DNA of 64,000 nucleotides from Bacillota bacterium (GTDB lineage Bacteria; Bacillota_E; JAJZYS01; JAJYTV01): NCBI GenBank assembly GCA_021845645.1, contig JAJZVM010000004.1, forward strand, positions 97,077-161,076, in the 5' to 3' direction. The position numbers and the translations under genes are program-made. Position 1 is the first letter of the stretch; the number at the start of each line of letters is the position of its first letter. Of this stretch, positions 52,423 through 63,309 are shown in pieces. The notes under the pieces are model-generated. The model did no database searches. It was given only the letters and a program-made list of their open reading frames with translations, and was not told the DNA's origin.

Positions 52423-52687
52423 CCGCATCGCCTCCTTCCTGCACGTCTTTGAGCCACTTGCGCACCTCGTCGTCACCCGGGATCGGGCCCCGCCTCAGCC
52501 GCTCGCGCTCCGGCTCCTTGAGCCGGCCGGCCGCTGCGACATGCCGTGGATTCTTGGCCTTCGGTCTCGCGACGGGCCTCAGGTCGCCGTCGGCCACGAG
52601 CAAGCGGCCCAGGCTCTCTCCGACCACCAGGAAGCACCGTCCCTGGTCCCGCCCTCGCAGGCTGCGCACCACGTCACCGATCTCCAT
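52409..52687 (-). CDS. KOW-domain RNA-binding protein (L14e-like)
   Basis: 92 residues. [20 protein letters not shown] and [20 protein letters not shown] form a small KOW/SH3-type barrel as in archaeal L14e; the C-terminal half is charged and probably loose. Clostridia and relatives carry this gene between map and infA; it is likely a ribosome- or RNA-associated factor, but its role is not known. Overlaps infA by 14 bases. Confidence 0.85.
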   Translation of the reverse strand: MEIGDVVRSLRGRDQGRCFLVVGESLGRLLVADGDLRPVARPKAKNPRHVAAAGRLKEPERERLRRGPIPGDDEVRKWLKDVQEGGDADAEG

Positions 52688-52699
52688 GGTCCTCTTGCC

Positions 52700-53443
52700 T
52701 CATGGTGCCGTCAGGATCTCTGGCGGTTCGCCGACAGCCACCGTGTGCTCGAAGTGGGCGGACGGCAGCCCGTCCGTCGTCTCGACCGTCCAGCCGTCGT
52801 CACGCACCGCGACGTCGGCTCCGCCCTGGTTGATCATCGGCTCGATCGCCAGGACCATGCCCCGCCGCAGCAGCACGCCGCGGCCCGCGGGCCCGTGGTT
52901 CGGGATCTGCGGGTCCTCGTGCATCTCCCGCCCGATGCCGTGCCCGACATAGTCCACGACGACGGAGAAGCCATGACCCTCGGCCACCTCCTGCACGGCG
53001 TGCGAGACGTCGCTCAGGTGCCGGCCGGGCCTCGCCTGCTCGATGCCGGCGAGGAGCGCCTGCTTCGTGACCTCGAGGAGCTCCCTGGTCCGCTCGGGGA
53101 TCCTGCCGACCGCCACCGTCACGGCCGTGTCGCCGTGGTAGCCGTCGAGCAGAGCCCCGAGGTCGAGGGAGATGATGTCGCCCTCGCGCAGCGTCTGCTT
53201 GCCCGGGATGCCGTGCACGACGACGCCGTTCACGGAGGTGCAGATGCTGGCGGGATAGCCCTGGTAGCCGAGGAAGGAGGGGATGCCGCCGCGCTCCTCG
53301 ATGAAGCGCCGCGCGGCGTGATCGAGCTCGCGCGTCGTGACGCCCGGCCGCACGAGCCCTGCGACGTAGTCGCGGGCCTGTGCCGTGAGCGCCCCGGCCT
53401 TGCGCATCTTCTCGATCTCCTGCTCCGACTTGAGAATGATCAA
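52700..53443 (-). CDS. map: Type I methionine aminopeptidase
   Basis: 247 residues. Metal ligands are the Asp in SLDLGALLDGYHGD and its second Asp, His in GHGIGREMHEDP, and two Glu in IEPMINQGG and the late loop. It removes the first Met from new proteins. TTG 53443 is the start and overlaps the adk stop as TTGA, so it is coupled; there is only a weak ribosome site. Confidence 0.96.
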   Translation of the reverse strand: MIILKSEQEIEKMRKAGALTAQARDYVAGLVRPGVTTRELDHAARRFIEERGGIPSFLGYQGYPASICTSVNGVVVHGIPGKQTLREGDIISLDLGALLDGYHGDTAVTVAVGRIPERTRELLEVTKQALLAGIEQARPGRHLSDVSHAVQEVAEGHGFSVVVDYVGHGIGREMHEDPQIPNHGPAGRGVLLRRGMVLAIEPMINQGGADVAVRDDGWTVETTDGLPSAHFEHTVAVGEPPEILTAP

Positions 53444-54084
53444 TCGCGCAGCGCCGCCCGCAGGCGCGCTGTCACCTCCTCGACCTTGCCGACGCCGTCG
53501 ACGGAGCGCAGGATGCCGCACTCCTGGTAGTAGGCCCTGAGGGGCTCGGTGCTGCGCCGGTAGACCTCGAGCCGCGAGAGCACCGTCTCGGGCCGGTCGT
53601 CCGTGCGCGTCACGAGTTCGGCGCCGCAGTTCCCGCAGCGCCCGTCCGCCGGCGGCGGATCGTTCTCCATGTGGTAGCTGCGGCCGCAGTTCGGGCAGGT
53701 GCGCCGGCCGGAGAGCCGCCGCACGATCGAGTCCTCGGGCACCTCCAGCAGCAGCACCGCCTCGAGCGGGATGCCGAGCGCCTGCAGTAGGCGGTCCAAG
53801 GCCTCCGCCTGCGGCACCGTGCGGGGGAAGCCGTCGAGGAGGAAGCCCGGCTTCGCGTCCTCCTGGCGAAGCCGCTCCTCGATGATGCCGATCATGACCT
53901 CGTCCGGCACGAGCTCGCCCTTGTCCATGTAGGACTGGGCCGCCCGGCCGAGCGCCGTGCCTTCCTCGCGCGCGCGGCGGAGGATGTCGCCTGTGGCGAC
54001 CTGCGGCACCCTGGCGCCCTGTGCCAGCACCTGCGCCTGGGTTCCCTTGCCCGCACCCGGCGGGCCCATCAGGACAGCGCGCAT
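53440..54084 (-). CDS. adk: Adenylate kinase, zinc-lid form
   Basis: 214 residues. The P-loop is GPPGAGKGTQ; ATGDILR and DGFPRT are the AMP site; the LID carries C-x2-C ... C-x2-C (CPNCGRSYH, CGNCGAEL), the zinc-holding form of Gram-positive adenylate kinases. ATG 54084 is chosen over 54090 by its distance from GGGGAGGGG. It interconverts ATP, AMP and ADP. Between secY and map as usual. Confidence 0.97.
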   Translation of the reverse strand: MRAVLMGPPGAGKGTQAQVLAQGARVPQVATGDILRRAREEGTALGRAAQSYMDKGELVPDEVMIGIIEERLRQEDAKPGFLLDGFPRTVPQAEALDRLLQALGIPLEAVLLLEVPEDSIVRRLSGRRTCPNCGRSYHMENDPPPADGRCGNCGAELVTRTDDRPETVLSRLEVYRRSTEPLRAYYQECGILRSVDGVGKVEEVTARLRAALRD

Positions 54085-54098
54085 CCGCATCCCCTCCC

Positions 54099-55364
54099 CT
54101 ACGACTTGAGGAAGCCCTGGTAGTTGCGCATCACGAGCTGCGCCTGGATCTGCTTCATGGTGTCGAGAGCGACGCCGACGACGATCAGGAGGGCGGTGCC
54201 GCCGAAGTAGACCTGGATGTTCGTCACCTTGACGACCAGGAACGGCAGGATGGCGATGAGCCCGAGGAAGATGGCGCCGAGCACCGTGATTCTGGTCGAG
54301 ACGCGCTCGAGGTACTGCGCCGTCGGGTGGCCGGGCCGGATGCCCGGGATGAAGCCGCCGAGCTTGCGGATGTTGTCCGCCACGTCATGCGGCTTGAACA
54401 CGACGCCGGTGTAGAAGAACGTGAACGCCACGACCAGCAGGAACTCCACGACGACCATCGGCCAGTTGTTCATCGACAGGATCTGGGCGACCGTCGACAG
54501 CTTGGGGAAGAACGATGCCAGGGTCTGCGGCAGGAACAGGAGCGACACCGCGAAGATCAGCGGGATGACGCCGGATGCGTTGACCTTGATGGGGATGTGC
54601 GAGGTGGCTCCCTGGTACATGCGCCGGCCGACGAGTCGCTTGGCGTACTGCACCGGAATCCGCCGCTCTGCCTCCTGCATCACGACGACCACCGCGATCA
54701 CGAGGGCCGCCAGCACCAGCAGCACGAGCATCTCCACGGGCGAGATGGTGCCGGCCTGCAGATACTGGATGCCGGCCGAGATGCCGGACGGCATCCGCGA
54801 CACGATGCCGATGAAGATGATGAGCGATGCGCCGTTGCCGATGCCGAACTCGGTGATCATCTCGCCGATCCACATCAGGAAGACGGATCCCGCGGCGAGG
54901 ATCAGCGTGATGAGCAGGATCGAGCCGATACCCGGGTTTGCGACGACCCCTGCCAGGCGGTTCAGCGTCACCGTCGTGCCGAACGCCTGGATGACGGCCA
55001 GGATCACCGTAAGGTAGCGCGTCCACTCGTTGATCTTCTTCTGGCCGTCCGCGCCCTCTTTCTGCAGCTCCTCGACGCGCGGGATCACGACCGTGAGGAG
55101 CTGCATGATGATCGACGCATTGATGTACGGCACGATGCTCATCGCGAAGATCGAGAACGTGAAGAACGCGCCGCCCGAGAACAGGTTCAAGAGGCCGAAG
55201 AGCGTGACCTCGTTCGACTTGACGAACGTCTGCAGCGCGGCCGCGTCCACGCCGGGCACGGGGATGTACACGCCCAGGCGGAACACCGCGAACATCAGGA
55301 GCGTGAAGAGGATCCTGCGACGAAGATCTCCCGCCCGTGCGATGTTCTCCATGTTCTGGAACAT
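54099..55364 (-). CDS. secY: Protein translocase subunit SecY
   Basis: 421 residues, ten membrane segments. The plug/pore part FTFSIFAMSIVPYINASIIM and GNGASLIIFIGIV, and the cytoplasmic loop RRIPVQYAKRLVGRRMYQG that docks the ribosome and SecA, are intact. It is the membrane channel for secretory proteins. Its start overlaps the rplO stop by one base (TGATG). Confidence 0.98.
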   Translation of the reverse strand: MFQNMENIARAGDLRRRILFTLLMFAVFRLGVYIPVPGVDAAALQTFVKSNEVTLFGLLNLFSGGAFFTFSIFAMSIVPYINASIIMQLLTVVIPRVEELQKEGADGQKKINEWTRYLTVILAVIQAFGTTVTLNRLAGVVANPGIGSILLITLILAAGSVFLMWIGEMITEFGIGNGASLIIFIGIVSRMPSGISAGIQYLQAGTISPVEMLVLLVLAALVIAVVVVMQEAERRIPVQYAKRLVGRRMYQGATSHIPIKVNASGVIPLIFAVSLLFLPQTLASFFPKLSTVAQILSMNNWPMVVVEFLLVVAFTFFYTGVVFKPHDVADNIRKLGGFIPGIRPGHPTAQYLERVSTRITVLGAIFLGLIAILPFLVVKVTNIQVYFGGTALLIVVGVALDTMKQIQAQLVMRNYQGFLKS

Positions 55365-55804
55365 CAGAGTACCTCAGCCTTGCCGCCCAAAGCTTCGATC
55401 TTCTCCTTGGCCGCCTGGCTGAACGCGTGTGCCTGCACGGTGATGGCCTGCGTGAGCTCGCCGCGCCCGAGCACCTTGACCCGGCCGTCGATGCGCCGGA
55501 GGATGCCCTCGCGCAGCAGGTACTCCGGGTTCACGACGGTACCGGCCGGAACGTCCTCGAGACGCTCCAGGTTCAGGAGCGTGTATACGGTCCGCTCCGG
55601 ATTGCGAAAGCCCCGCTTCGGCAGCCTGCGCTGCAAGGGCAGCTGACCGCCCTCGAAGCCGGGACGCACGCCGCCGCCGGCCCGTGCGTTCTGTCCCTTG
55701 TGGCCCTTGCCGGAGGTCTTGCCGAGACCTGAGCCGATGCCACGGCCGAGCCGCTTGGGCGCTGTGCGTGCCCCGGGATTCGGCTTCAGATCATCGAGCC
55801 GCAT
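55364..55804 (-). CDS. rplO: Ribosomal protein L15
   Basis: 146 residues. [20 protein letters not shown] and [20 protein letters not shown] mark the extended N-terminal part; the globular end reads [20 protein letters not shown]. Preceded by GGAGGGAT. Overlaps rpmD by 14 bases. Confidence 0.98.
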   Translation of the reverse strand: MRLDDLKPNPGARTAPKRLGRGIGSGLGKTSGKGHKGQNARAGGGVRPGFEGGQLPLQRRLPKRGFRNPERTVYTLLNLERLEDVPAGTVVNPEYLLREGILRRIDGRVKVLGRGELTQAITVQAHAFSQAAKEKIEALGGKAEVL

Positions 55805-55991
55805 CGCCGGATCCCTCCTCGACTTCCTCGACCGTTACCAGGTGCCTGATCTTGTGGAGCATGCCGCGTACGGCCGGGGTGTCCTGCTGCATCACGCTGT
55901 GATGCAGCTTGCGGAGCCCCAGGGCCTCTGCGGTCGCCCGCTGGTCGCCGGCGTAGCCGATCGGCGAGCGCGTGAGCGTGATCTTGAGCAT
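55791..55991 (-). CDS. rpmD: Ribosomal protein L30
   Basis: 66 residues. [20 protein letters not shown] starts the fold; [20 protein letters not shown] is the conserved middle. ATG 55991 is favoured over 55994 because AGGAGG is five bases away. Slightly long acidic tail ([13 protein letters not shown]). Confidence 0.96.
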   Translation of the reverse strand: MLKITLTRSPIGYAGDQRATAEALGLRKLHHSVMQQDTPAVRGMLHKIRHLVTVEEVEEGSGDAAR

Positions 55992-56003
55992 CATGTCCTC
56001 CTG

Positions 56004-56573
56004 CTAGAGCGCCTGCGCGGGCTCTTGGGGCTCGTCCTCGGCTCCCGCCTCGGGCTCGGGCGCCGCCACCGGTGCCGCAGCGATCTTGCCGCGAAGACGC
56101 ATCACGTCCTCGGCCGAGCGCAACTGCCGCAGCCCCTCCATGGTGGCGTAGACGACGTTGTTGGGGTTCGATGTGCCGAGCGACTTCGTGGTGATGTCGC
56201 GCACACCGGCAAGCTCCATGATCGCGCGCACCGCGCCGCCGGCGATGACGCCCGTGCCCGCGCGGGCGGGCTTCAGCAGCACCGATCCCGCTCCGAACTG
56301 TCCGAGCACCTCATGCGGGATCGTGGTACCCACGCGCGGCACCTTGACGAGGTGCTTCTTGGCGGTCTCGATGCCCTTCTTGATCGCGTCCGGGATCTCT
56401 TGCGCCTTGCCTAGGCCCGCCCCGACGCGCCCGTTCTGGTCGCCGACGATCACGACGACGGAGAAGCTGAAGCGGCGGCCGCCCTTGACGACCTTCGCCA
56501 CGCGGTTGATCGACACGACCTTCTCCTGGAACTCCTGGTCCCGCTCCTGCCGGCGTTCCCTTCCTCTGGCCAT
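56004..56573 (-). CDS. rpsE: Ribosomal protein S5
   Basis: 189 residues. The double-stranded RNA domain is [39 protein letters not shown] and [16 protein letters not shown] are the C-terminal signatures. An acidic 30-residue tail rich in Pro, Ala and Glu follows, longer than in model bacteria. ATG 56573 has GGGAGG upstream. Confidence 0.97.
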   Translation of the reverse strand: MARGRERRQERDQEFQEKVVSINRVAKVVKGGRRFSFSVVVIVGDQNGRVGAGLGKAQEIPDAIKKGIETAKKHLVKVPRVGTTIPHEVLGQFGAGSVLLKPARAGTGVIAGGAVRAIMELAGVRDITTKSLGTSNPNNVVYATMEGLRQLRSAEDVMRLRGKIAAAPVAAPEPEAGAEDEPQEPAQAL

Positions 56574-56584
56574 ACGACGCCTCC

Positions 56585-56941
56585 CTAGAACCGGAGTCCG
56601 GCTTCGCGCGCGCCCTCTGCGAGCGCCGCGACCCGGCCATGGTAGAGATAACCGCCGCGGTCGAAGACGCAAGCCTCGATGCCCTGCGCCTTGGCCCGTT
56701 CGGCAAGCAACCGGCCGACCCGCCGCGCCATGTCGACCTTGCCCTCGGCTTCCTGCGCGCGCAGTGCGGCGTCAAGCGACGAGACCTGCACCAGGGTGCG
56801 CCCCTCGCCGTCGATGATCAGCTGCGCGTAGATGTGCTGCAGCGAGCGGTAGACCGCGAGACGCGGCCGCTCGACCGTTCCGGAGATCCGCTTGCGCACC
56901 CGGCGGTGACGCCGTTCGCGCGCGCTGAGTTCCTTAACCAT
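56585..56941 (-). CDS. rplR: Ribosomal protein L18
   Basis: 118 residues. [20 protein letters not shown] and [20 protein letters not shown], then [20 protein letters not shown], cover the whole L18 pattern; binds 5S rRNA with L5. Normal length and place. Confidence 0.98.
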   Translation of the reverse strand: MVKELSARERRHRRVRKRISGTVERPRLAVYRSLQHIYAQLIIDGEGRTLVQVSSLDAALRAQEAEGKVDMARRVGRLLAERAKAQGIEACVFDRGGYLYHGRVAALAEGAREAGLRF

Positions 56942-56950
56942 GGGGCCCTC

Positions 56951-57490
56951 CTACTTCTTGCCGGTCTTGCCGACCTTGCGCCGCACGTGCTCGCCCTGGT
57001 AGCGGATTCCCTTGCCCTGGTAGGGCTCGGGGGGACGCACCCTGTGGATGCGCGCCGCGATCTCGCCGACCTGCTCGCGGTCGGCACCCTGGACGATGAC
57101 GGCGTTCTGGGCCGGGACCTGGAACTCGATGCCCTGGGGCGGCACGATCTCCACCGGGTGGGAGAAGCCGACGGTCAGGACGAGCTTTTCGCCCTGCCGC
57201 GATGCGCGGTAGCCGACGCCGACGAGCTCGAGTCTCTTCTCGAAGCCCTTCGTCACGCCCTCGACCATGTTGGCGACGAGCGTGCGCGTCAGGCCGTGCA
57301 GCGCTCTGTGCCTCGGGGCGTCGGACGGGCGGGTGACGACGAGCGTCTGGCCTTCGAGGCGAACCGAGATCTCGGCGCTAAGCTCGCGCGAGAGCTCGCC
57401 CTTCGGCCCCTTGACGCGCACGGCGTTCCCGTCGATGTCCACCGTCACGCCTGGCGGGACGGGGATGGGCACCTTGCCAATGCGGGACAC
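56951..57490 (-). CDS. rplF: Ribosomal protein L6
   Basis: 179 residues in two L6 repeats. [19 protein letters not shown] begins it, and the C-terminal signature is [20 protein letters not shown] with the tail VGKTGKK. Preceded by GGAGG. Normal. Confidence 0.98.
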   Translation of the reverse strand: MSRIGKVPIPVPPGVTVDIDGNAVRVKGPKGELSRELSAEISVRLEGQTLVVTRPSDAPRHRALHGLTRTLVANMVEGVTKGFEKRLELVGVGYRASRQGEKLVLTVGFSHPVEIVPPQGIEFQVPAQNAVIVQGADREQVGEIAARIHRVRPPEPYQGKGIRYQGEHVRRKVGKTGKK

Positions 57491-57502
57491 GTCATCACCT
57501 CC

Positions 57503-57901
57503 CTACCAGATGTAGCAGAGCACCTCGCCGCCGAGTCCGAGGCGCCGGGCCTCCGCGTCGGTGACGATGCCCTTGGACGTCGAGACGACGGCGATGCCGA
57601 GACCGCCGAGGACGCGCGGCAGCTGGTCCTTGCGGGCGTAGACCCTGAGACCGGGCCGCGAGATGCGCCGCAGACCCATGAGAACGCGCTTGCGTTCCGG
57701 CCCGTACTTGAGGTGCACCCGCAGGATGCCCTGCGGCCCCTCGTCGATGCGCTCGTAACCCTGGATGAAGCCCTCCTCGCGCAGGATGCGGGCGACCGCC
57801 TCCTTGACGCGGGAGGCCGGGATGTCGACCTGCTCGTGGCGCGCGTGCGACGCGTTGCGCACGCGGGTCAGCATGTCGGCGATGGGATCGGTCATGACCA
57901 T
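57503..57901 (-). CDS. rpsH: Ribosomal protein S8
   Basis: 132 residues. [20 protein letters not shown] at the start and [20 protein letters not shown] with GEVLCYIW at the end are diagnostic. ATG 57901 has AAGGAGG eight bases upstream; ATG 57895 would match the family start two residues later. S8 is a translational regulator of this operon in other bacteria. Confidence 0.98.
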   Translation of the reverse strand: MVMTDPIADMLTRVRNASHARHEQVDIPASRVKEAVARILREEGFIQGYERIDEGPQGILRVHLKYGPERKRVLMGLRRISRPGLRVYARKDQLPRVLGGLGIAVVSTSKGIVTDAEARRLGLGGEVLCYIW

Positions 57902-57914
57902 GCTCCGGTCCTCC

Positions 57915-58100
57915 TTACCAGCTGGCCTTGCGCACGCCGGGGATCTCCCCGCGCAGCGCGTGTTGGCGGAAGCAGTGACGGCAGAGGCCGAAGTGGCGCA
58001 GGTAAGCCCTGGGCCGCCCGCACTCGCGGCAGCGGTGGTAGCCGCGTACCTTGAACTTCTGCGGGCCCTGGGACTTTTCGATCAGCGACTTCTTGGCCAA
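57915..58100 (-). CDS. rpsN: Ribosomal protein S14, zinc type
   Basis: 61 residues, the short zinc form: [20 protein letters not shown] gives C-x2-C-x12-C-x2-C, then [18 protein letters not shown]. The short type is the normal S14 of Gram-positive spc operons. Confidence 0.98.
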   Translation of the reverse strand: MAKKSLIEKSQGPQKFKVRGYHRCRECGRPRAYLRHFGLCRHCFRQHALRGEIPGVRKASW

Positions 58101-58112
58101 TCCTCTTCCCTC

Positions 58113-58652
58113 CTAGTCGCGGAAAGGCATCCCGAGCAGGCGCAGAAGCTCCTTGGCTTCCTCGTCGCTGCGGGCGCTCGTTACGATCACGATGTCCATG
58201 CCCCGGATCTTCTCTACCTTGTCGTAGTCGATTTCCGGGAAGATAAGCTGTTCCTTGAGGCCCAGGGCGAAGTTGCCCCGGCCGTCGAATCCTTTGCCCG
58301 AGATGCCGCGGAAGTCGCGGACGCGCGGCAGCGCGACATTCACCAGGCGGTCGAGGAAGTCGTACATGCGCTGTCCGCGCAAGGTCACCTTGGCCCCGAT
58401 CGACATCCCCTCGCGGATCTTGAACGTGGAGATGGAACGCTTGGCCTTGGTGACCACGGGGCGCTGCCCCGCAATCTGACCCATCTCGGCGACGGCGGAC
58501 TCCAGGAGCTTCGGGTTCTGCACTGCGTCGCCGACGCCCATGTTGATCACGATCTTCTCCAGCTTGGGCACCTGCATCGGATTGCGGTAGCTGAAGCGCT
58601 TCGTCAGCGCCGGAACCGCCTCCTCGAGGTACCGCTCCTTCATCGTCGGCAT
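58113..58652 (-). CDS. rplE: Ribosomal protein L5
   Basis: 179 residues. [35 protein letters not shown] and [20 protein letters not shown] are L5 signatures; it binds 5S rRNA and contacts S13. AGGAGGAG precedes the ATG. Confidence 0.98.
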   Translation of the reverse strand: MPTMKERYLEEAVPALTKRFSYRNPMQVPKLEKIVINMGVGDAVQNPKLLESAVAEMGQIAGQRPVVTKAKRSISTFKIREGMSIGAKVTLRGQRMYDFLDRLVNVALPRVRDFRGISGKGFDGRGNFALGLKEQLIFPEIDYDKVEKIRGMDIVIVTSARSDEEAKELLRLLGMPFRD

Positions 58653-58661
58653 GGTCTCCTC

Positions 58662-58979
58662 CTAGCGTGCGAACGGCTCGCCGCAGCTGCGGCAGACGCG
58701 CTCGCGGACGTCGCCGTCCATGCGTGTGCCGACGCGGCTCGGCTTGCCGCAGCGGCTGCAGTAGAGCATGACGTTCGAAAGGTCGATCGCCCCTTCTTTC
58801 GTCACGATGCCGGCCTGCATCACGGTGCGGCTCGCCTTCTGGTGGCGCTTCTGCTTGTTCACGCCCTCCACGATGACCCGCCCCGTCTTCGGCAGCACCT
58901 GCAGCACCTTGCCGCGGTGCCCCTTGTCCTTGCCCGCAATGACTGCCACCTGGTCGCCCTTGCGAATGCGCCCTGGCAT
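58662..58979 (-). CDS. rplX: Ribosomal protein L24
   Basis: 105 residues. [20 protein letters not shown] is the KOW segment; the C-terminus has two C-x2-C pairs (CSRCGKP, CRSCGEP), a probable zinc site seen in many Gram-positive L24 proteins. It directly abuts rplN with no spacer. Confidence 0.98.
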   Translation of the reverse strand: MPGRIRKGDQVAVIAGKDKGHRGKVLQVLPKTGRVIVEGVNKQKRHQKASRTVMQAGIVTKEGAIDLSNVMLYCSRCGKPSRVGTRMDGDVRERVCRSCGEPFAR

Positions 58980-59348
58980 CTATAGCACCTCCGGGGCGAG
59001 CGAGATGATCTTCATGAACTCACGCTCGCGCAGTTCGCGCGCCACCGGTCCGAAGATGCGGGTGCCGCGCGGCTCGCGCTCGTCGCGCAGGATGACCGCC
59101 GCGTTGTCGTCGAACCGGATGTGCGAGCCGTCCGGGCGCTGCAGGCCGTCCCGCGTCCGCACCACGACCGCCTTCACGACGTCGCCCTTCTTGACGACCC
59201 CACCCGGGGCAGCCTGCTTCACCGCGCAGACGATGACATCACCGATGTTGGCGTAGCGCCGCAGCGATCCGCCGAGCACCTTGATGCACTGCAGCTCCTT
59301 GGCTCCTGTGTTGTCCGCCACCGTCAGACGGGTCTGTACCTGGATCAC
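58980..59348 (-). CDS. rplN: Ribosomal protein L14
   Basis: 122 residues. [40 protein letters not shown] and the end [15 protein letters not shown] are all standard. GGAGGG lies before the ATG. Confidence 0.98.
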   Translation of the reverse strand: MIQVQTRLTVADNTGAKELQCIKVLGGSLRRYANIGDVIVCAVKQAAPGGVVKKGDVVKAVVVRTRDGLQRPDGSHIRFDDNAAVILRDEREPRGTRIFGPVARELREREFMKIISLAPEVL

Positions 59349-59362
59349 CTCTGCAGACCCTC

Positions 59363-59623
59363 CTACCGCGCCCGCTCGAGGATCTCCACCACGCGCCAGC
59401 GCTTCTCGCGCGAGAGCGGCCGCGTCTCCATGACGCGCACGGTGTCGCCCTCTCTGGCCTGGTTCTCCTCGTCGTGGGCCTTGAGCTTCTTGGTTCGCCG
59501 GATACGCCGCCCGTACACCGGGTGGGCTGTGATCTCCTCGATGGCCACGACAACCGTCTTGTCCATCTTGTCCGACACCACCCTGCCGACGCGGGTCTTG
59601 CGGTCTGAGCGCTCCTCCACCAC
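59363..59623 (-). CDS. rpsQ: Ribosomal protein S17
   Basis: 86 residues. [40 protein letters not shown] and the [18 protein letters not shown] segment define S17; an OB fold binding 16S rRNA. Confidence 0.98.
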   Translation of the reverse strand: MVEERSDRKTRVGRVVSDKMDKTVVVAIEEITAHPVYGRRIRRTKKLKAHDEENQAREGDTVRVMETRPLSREKRWRVVEILERAR

Positions 59624-59633
59624 TTCGTCCCTC

Positions 59634-59834
59634 CTAGGCGTCGAGCCCTAGCTCGCGCAGGCGCTGCACGGTCTTGAGCTGCGCGATCGACCGCCGCACC
59701 TCGCGGATGCGCATGGGGTTCTCGAGCTGGCCCGTCGCCGCCTGGAAGCGCAGGTTGAAGAGCTCGCCCTTCAGGTCCTTGACCTTCTTGTCGATCTCAT
59801 CGCTCGAGAGCCGGCTGAGTTCATTCGGCTTCAT
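59634..59834 (-). CDS. rpmC: Ribosomal protein L29
   Basis: 66 residues. [20 protein letters not shown] and the signature [23 protein letters not shown] 59834 is the start: GGGAGG is about nine bases away; the upstream GTG 59843 overlaps the site. Overlaps rplP by 14 bases. Confidence 0.97.
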   Translation of the reverse strand: MKPNELSRLSSDEIDKKVKDLKGELFNLRFQAATGQLENPMRIREVRRSIAQLKTVQRLRELGLDA

Positions 59835-60261
59835 CCGCCACACCCTCCCCCGGCTGCTGCCGCACCTCGAACCTGGTGCGGATCGGGAGCTTGTGCCCTG
59901 CGAGGCGCATCGCCTCGCGCGCCACTTCCTCAGGCACGCCGCTCAACTCGAAGAGCACGCGGCCGGGCTTCACCACCGCGACCCAGTACTCCGGGGATCC
60001 CTTGCCGGAACCCATGCGCGTCTCGGCCGGCTTCTTCGTGTACGGGTGGTCCGGGAAGATCTTGATCCAGACCTTGCCGCCGCGGCGGATGTAGCGCGTC
60101 AGCGCGACACGTGCGGCCTCGATCTGCCGGTCGGTGATCCACGCGGACTCCAGCGCCACAAGGCCGTATTCGCCCTCGATGATGCGGTTGCCGCGCGTGG
60201 CCTGCCCGGCCCTGCGGCCGCGGTGCAGCTTGCGGAACTTGGTGCGCTTGGGCTGCAGCAT
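59821..60261 (-). CDS. rplP: Ribosomal protein L16
   Basis: 146 residues. [20 protein letters not shown] begins it; [20 protein letters not shown] and [20 protein letters not shown] signatures follow, then a short acidic tail. Sits near the A-site tRNA. ATG 60261 follows GGGAGGG. Confidence 0.98.
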   Translation of the reverse strand: MLQPKRTKFRKLHRGRRAGQATRGNRIIEGEYGLVALESAWITDRQIEAARVALTRYIRRGGKVWIKIFPDHPYTKKPAETRMGSGKGSPEYWVAVVKPGRVLFELSGVPEEVAREAMRLAGHKLPIRTRFEVRQQPGEGVADEAE

Positions 60262-60262
60262 C

Positions 60263-60916
60263 TCACTGCCCTCCCTGCGCGGTACGCGATCCGAAGATCT
60301 CGCCCTTGTAGATCCAGACCTTGACGCCGATCTGGCCGTACGTGGTGTGCGCCTCGGCAAAGCCGTAGTCGATGTCGGCCCGCAGCGTGTGCAGAGGGAC
60401 GGAGCCTTCCCAGTACCACTCGCGTCGGTGCATCTCGGCGCCGCCAAGGCGGCCGGAGGTCATCACCTTGATGCCCTTCGCGTTCTGGCGCATCGCCCGC
60501 TGCACGGCCTGCTTCATCGCCCGCTTGAAGGCGACGCGCTTCTCGAGCTGCGAGGCGATCGACTCCGCCACCAGCTGGGCGTCGGTGTCGGGATTCTTGA
60601 TCTCGATGATGTTGATGTGCACCTGCTTGCCCGTACGCTGCTCGAGCATGCGCCGCAGCCCGTCCACGCCCGCGCCGCCCTTGCCGATCACGATGCCCGG
60701 CTTGGCGGTGTGGATGAAGACCTTCAGGCGGTTCGCGGCCCGCTCGATCTCGATGCGGGCGATGCCGGCCTGGAAGTGGGCCTGCTTGATGTGGCGGCGC
60801 AGCCAGAGGTCCTCGGCGAGCTGATCGGGGAAGTTCTTCGCGCTCGCGTACCAGCGCGAGTCCCAGTCCTTGATCACGCCGATGCGCATGCCCTTCGGGT
60901 GTACCTTCTGACCCAC
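60263..60916 (-). CDS. rpsC: Ribosomal protein S3
   Basis: 217 residues. [20 protein letters not shown] starts it, the KH motif is [20 protein letters not shown], and the C-terminal domain has [23 protein letters not shown] 60916 is the start, two bases after the rplV stop, with GAGAGGGG upstream. Confidence 0.98.
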   Translation of the reverse strand: MGQKVHPKGMRIGVIKDWDSRWYASAKNFPDQLAEDLWLRRHIKQAHFQAGIARIEIERAANRLKVFIHTAKPGIVIGKGGAGVDGLRRMLEQRTGKQVHINIIEIKNPDTDAQLVAESIASQLEKRVAFKRAMKQAVQRAMRQNAKGIKVMTSGRLGGAEMHRREWYWEGSVPLHTLRADIDYGFAEAHTTYGQIGVKVWIYKGEIFGSRTAQGGQ

Positions 60917-60918
60917 CG

Positions 60919-61269
60919 TTACACCCCTCTCTCGCGCACGACCACGGTGATGTGGGAGGTGCGCTTCAGGATCGGATACGACTGGCCGCGGTAGCGCGGG
61001 TGCGCGCGCTTGAACGTCGGTCCCTGGTCGACGTACGCCTCCGCGACGTAGAGGTCCTCGCGCCGCATCTCGTGGTTCTCCGTGGCGTTGGCGGCCGCGG
61101 AGCGCACGAGCTTCTCGATCAGGGGCGCGGCGCGCTTCGGCGTGTACTGCAGGATGGCGATCGCCTCCTCCAGGTCTTTGCCGCGGATGGCGTCGACGAC
61201 GATGCGGCACTTGCGCGGCGCGATGCGCACGTAGCGCAGGACGGCGCGGGCACCGATCTGCTTCTCCAT
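60919..61269 (-). CDS. rplV: Ribosomal protein L22
   Basis: 116 residues. [20 protein letters not shown] and [20 protein letters not shown] are L22 signatures; the beta-hairpin that lines the exit tunnel ([20 protein letters not shown]) is complete. ATG 61269 follows AAGGTGG; a GTG three codons earlier overlaps that site. Confidence 0.98.
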   Translation of the reverse strand: MEKQIGARAVLRYVRIAPRKCRIVVDAIRGKDLEEAIAILQYTPKRAAPLIEKLVRSAAANATENHEMRREDLYVAEAYVDQGPTFKRAHPRYRGQSYPILKRTSHITVVVRERGV

Positions 61270-61279
61270 GGTCGCCACC

Positions 61280-61564
61280 TTACTTGAGCGCCGACGAGCG
61301 CTCGGTGTGGTTGCCGTGGCCACGGAAGGTGCGGGTCGGGGCGAACTCCCCGAGCCGGTGTCCGACCATGTCCTCGGTGACGTAGACAGGGATGTGCTTG
61401 CGGCCGTCGTGGACGGCGATGGTGTGGCCGATCATCTCTGGCGTGATCTGCGCCGCGCGGGCCCAGACCTTGATGATGCGCTTCTGGCCGCTCTCGTTCA
61501 TGTCCCGGATCTTCTTCACGAGGTGATCCGGCACGTACGGCCCCTTCTTGAGCGAGCGTCCCAT
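61280..61564 (-). CDS. rpsS: Ribosomal protein S19
   Basis: 94 residues. [20 protein letters not shown] and [20 protein letters not shown], ending [18 protein letters not shown], are standard. AAGGAGG precedes the ATG. Confidence 0.98.
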   Translation of the reverse strand: MGRSLKKGPYVPDHLVKKIRDMNESGQKRIIKVWARAAQITPEMIGHTIAVHDGRKHIPVYVTEDMVGHRLGEFAPTRTFRGHGNHTERSSALK

Positions 61565-61577
61565 CTGGATCGCCTCC

Positions 61578-62405
<828 letters not shown>

Positions 62406-62407
62406 GT

Positions 62408-62692
62408 CTACACCCCCTCGAAGATCTGGATGCTCTGGCCGGGCTTGAGTTGCACGATGGCCTTCTTCCAGTCGCTGCGGTAACCGTGGGTGCTGCCCTG
62501 GCGGCGCAGCTTGCCGCGCACGCGCATCGTCTGCACGCTCACGACCTGCACCTTGAAGATCTCCTCCACGGCCCGCTTGATCTCGGGCTTGGTGGCGTGG
62601 AGCGCCACGCGGAAGGTGTACTTGCCGAGGGCCATCTGGTCGTTCGACTTCTCGGTGACGATGGGGCGCTCGAGCACCTCGTGCACGTCCAT
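62408..62692 (-). CDS. rplW: Ribosomal protein L23
   Basis: 94 residues. [20 protein letters not shown] and [20 protein letters not shown] are L23 features; it sits at the tunnel exit and docks trigger factor and SRP. Its ATG shares a base with the rplD stop. Confidence 0.98.
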   Translation of the reverse strand: MDVHEVLERPIVTEKSNDQMALGKYTFRVALHATKPEIKRAVEEIFKVQVVSVQTMRVRGKLRRQGSTHGYRSDWKKAIVQLKPGQSIQIFEGV

Positions 62693-63309
62693 CAGCCGAG
62701 CACCTCCTCGAGGCGCGCCAGGGCGTCCCTGGTGCAGATGAGCTTCGGGTACCGCAGCACCTGGTAGGCGCTGAGGTCCTGGGCCACCACGGCCTCCGCC
62801 GTGGCGGCGTTGCGCGCGGAAAGCTGGAGCTCAGGGCGGTGCGCCTCGCTGACGAACAGCGCCTGCGGGGCGCCCAGGGCCTTCAGCACGCCGACGAAGA
62901 CCTTCGTCTTCGGCCCCTCGAGATCCAGGCGGTCCAGCACGACGATGTCTCCCGAGAGCGCACGCGCCGACAGTGCGGCGCGCAGCGCCGCGCGGCGCAT
63001 CTTGCGCGGCAGCTCCTGACGGTAGCTGCGCGGGTGGGGTCCGAACACGATGCCGCCCTTGCGCCAGAGCGGGCTCCGGATCGAGCCCTGACGGGCGCGG
63101 CCCGTTCCCTTCTGCCGCCACGGCTTGCGGCCGCCGCCTGCGACGACCGCGCGCGTCTTGGTCTCGGACGTGCCCTGCCGCCGGTTCGCAAGCCGGGCGA
63201 CGACCGCCTGATGGATGAGTCCCTGGTTCACAGGGGCGCCGAAGACGCGCTCAGAGAGCTCGACTTCGCCGACCGCCTCGCCCTGCTGGTTGTAGACGGT
63301 GGCCTTCAT
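62692..63309 (-). CDS. rplD: Ribosomal protein L4
   Basis: 205 residues. [20 protein letters not shown] then [20 protein letters not shown] is the tunnel loop; the C-terminal part is complete. In other bacteria L4 also represses the S10 operon. The ATG overlaps the rplC stop (ATGA). Confidence 0.98.
   Translation of the reverse strand: MKATVYNQQGEAVGEVELSERVFGAPVNQGLIHQAVVARLANRRQGTSETKTRAVVAGGGRKPWRQKGTGRARQGSIRSPLWRKGGIVFGPHPRSYRQELPRKMRRAALRAALSARALSGDIVVLDRLDLEGPKTKVFVGVLKALGAPQALFVSEAHRPELQLSARNAATAEAVVAQDLSAYQVLRYPKLICTRDALARLEEVLG

Noticed and set aside
58662..58979. Paired cysteines in L24 as an oddity
   Set aside because: Many Gram-positive L24 proteins carry these CxxC pairs.
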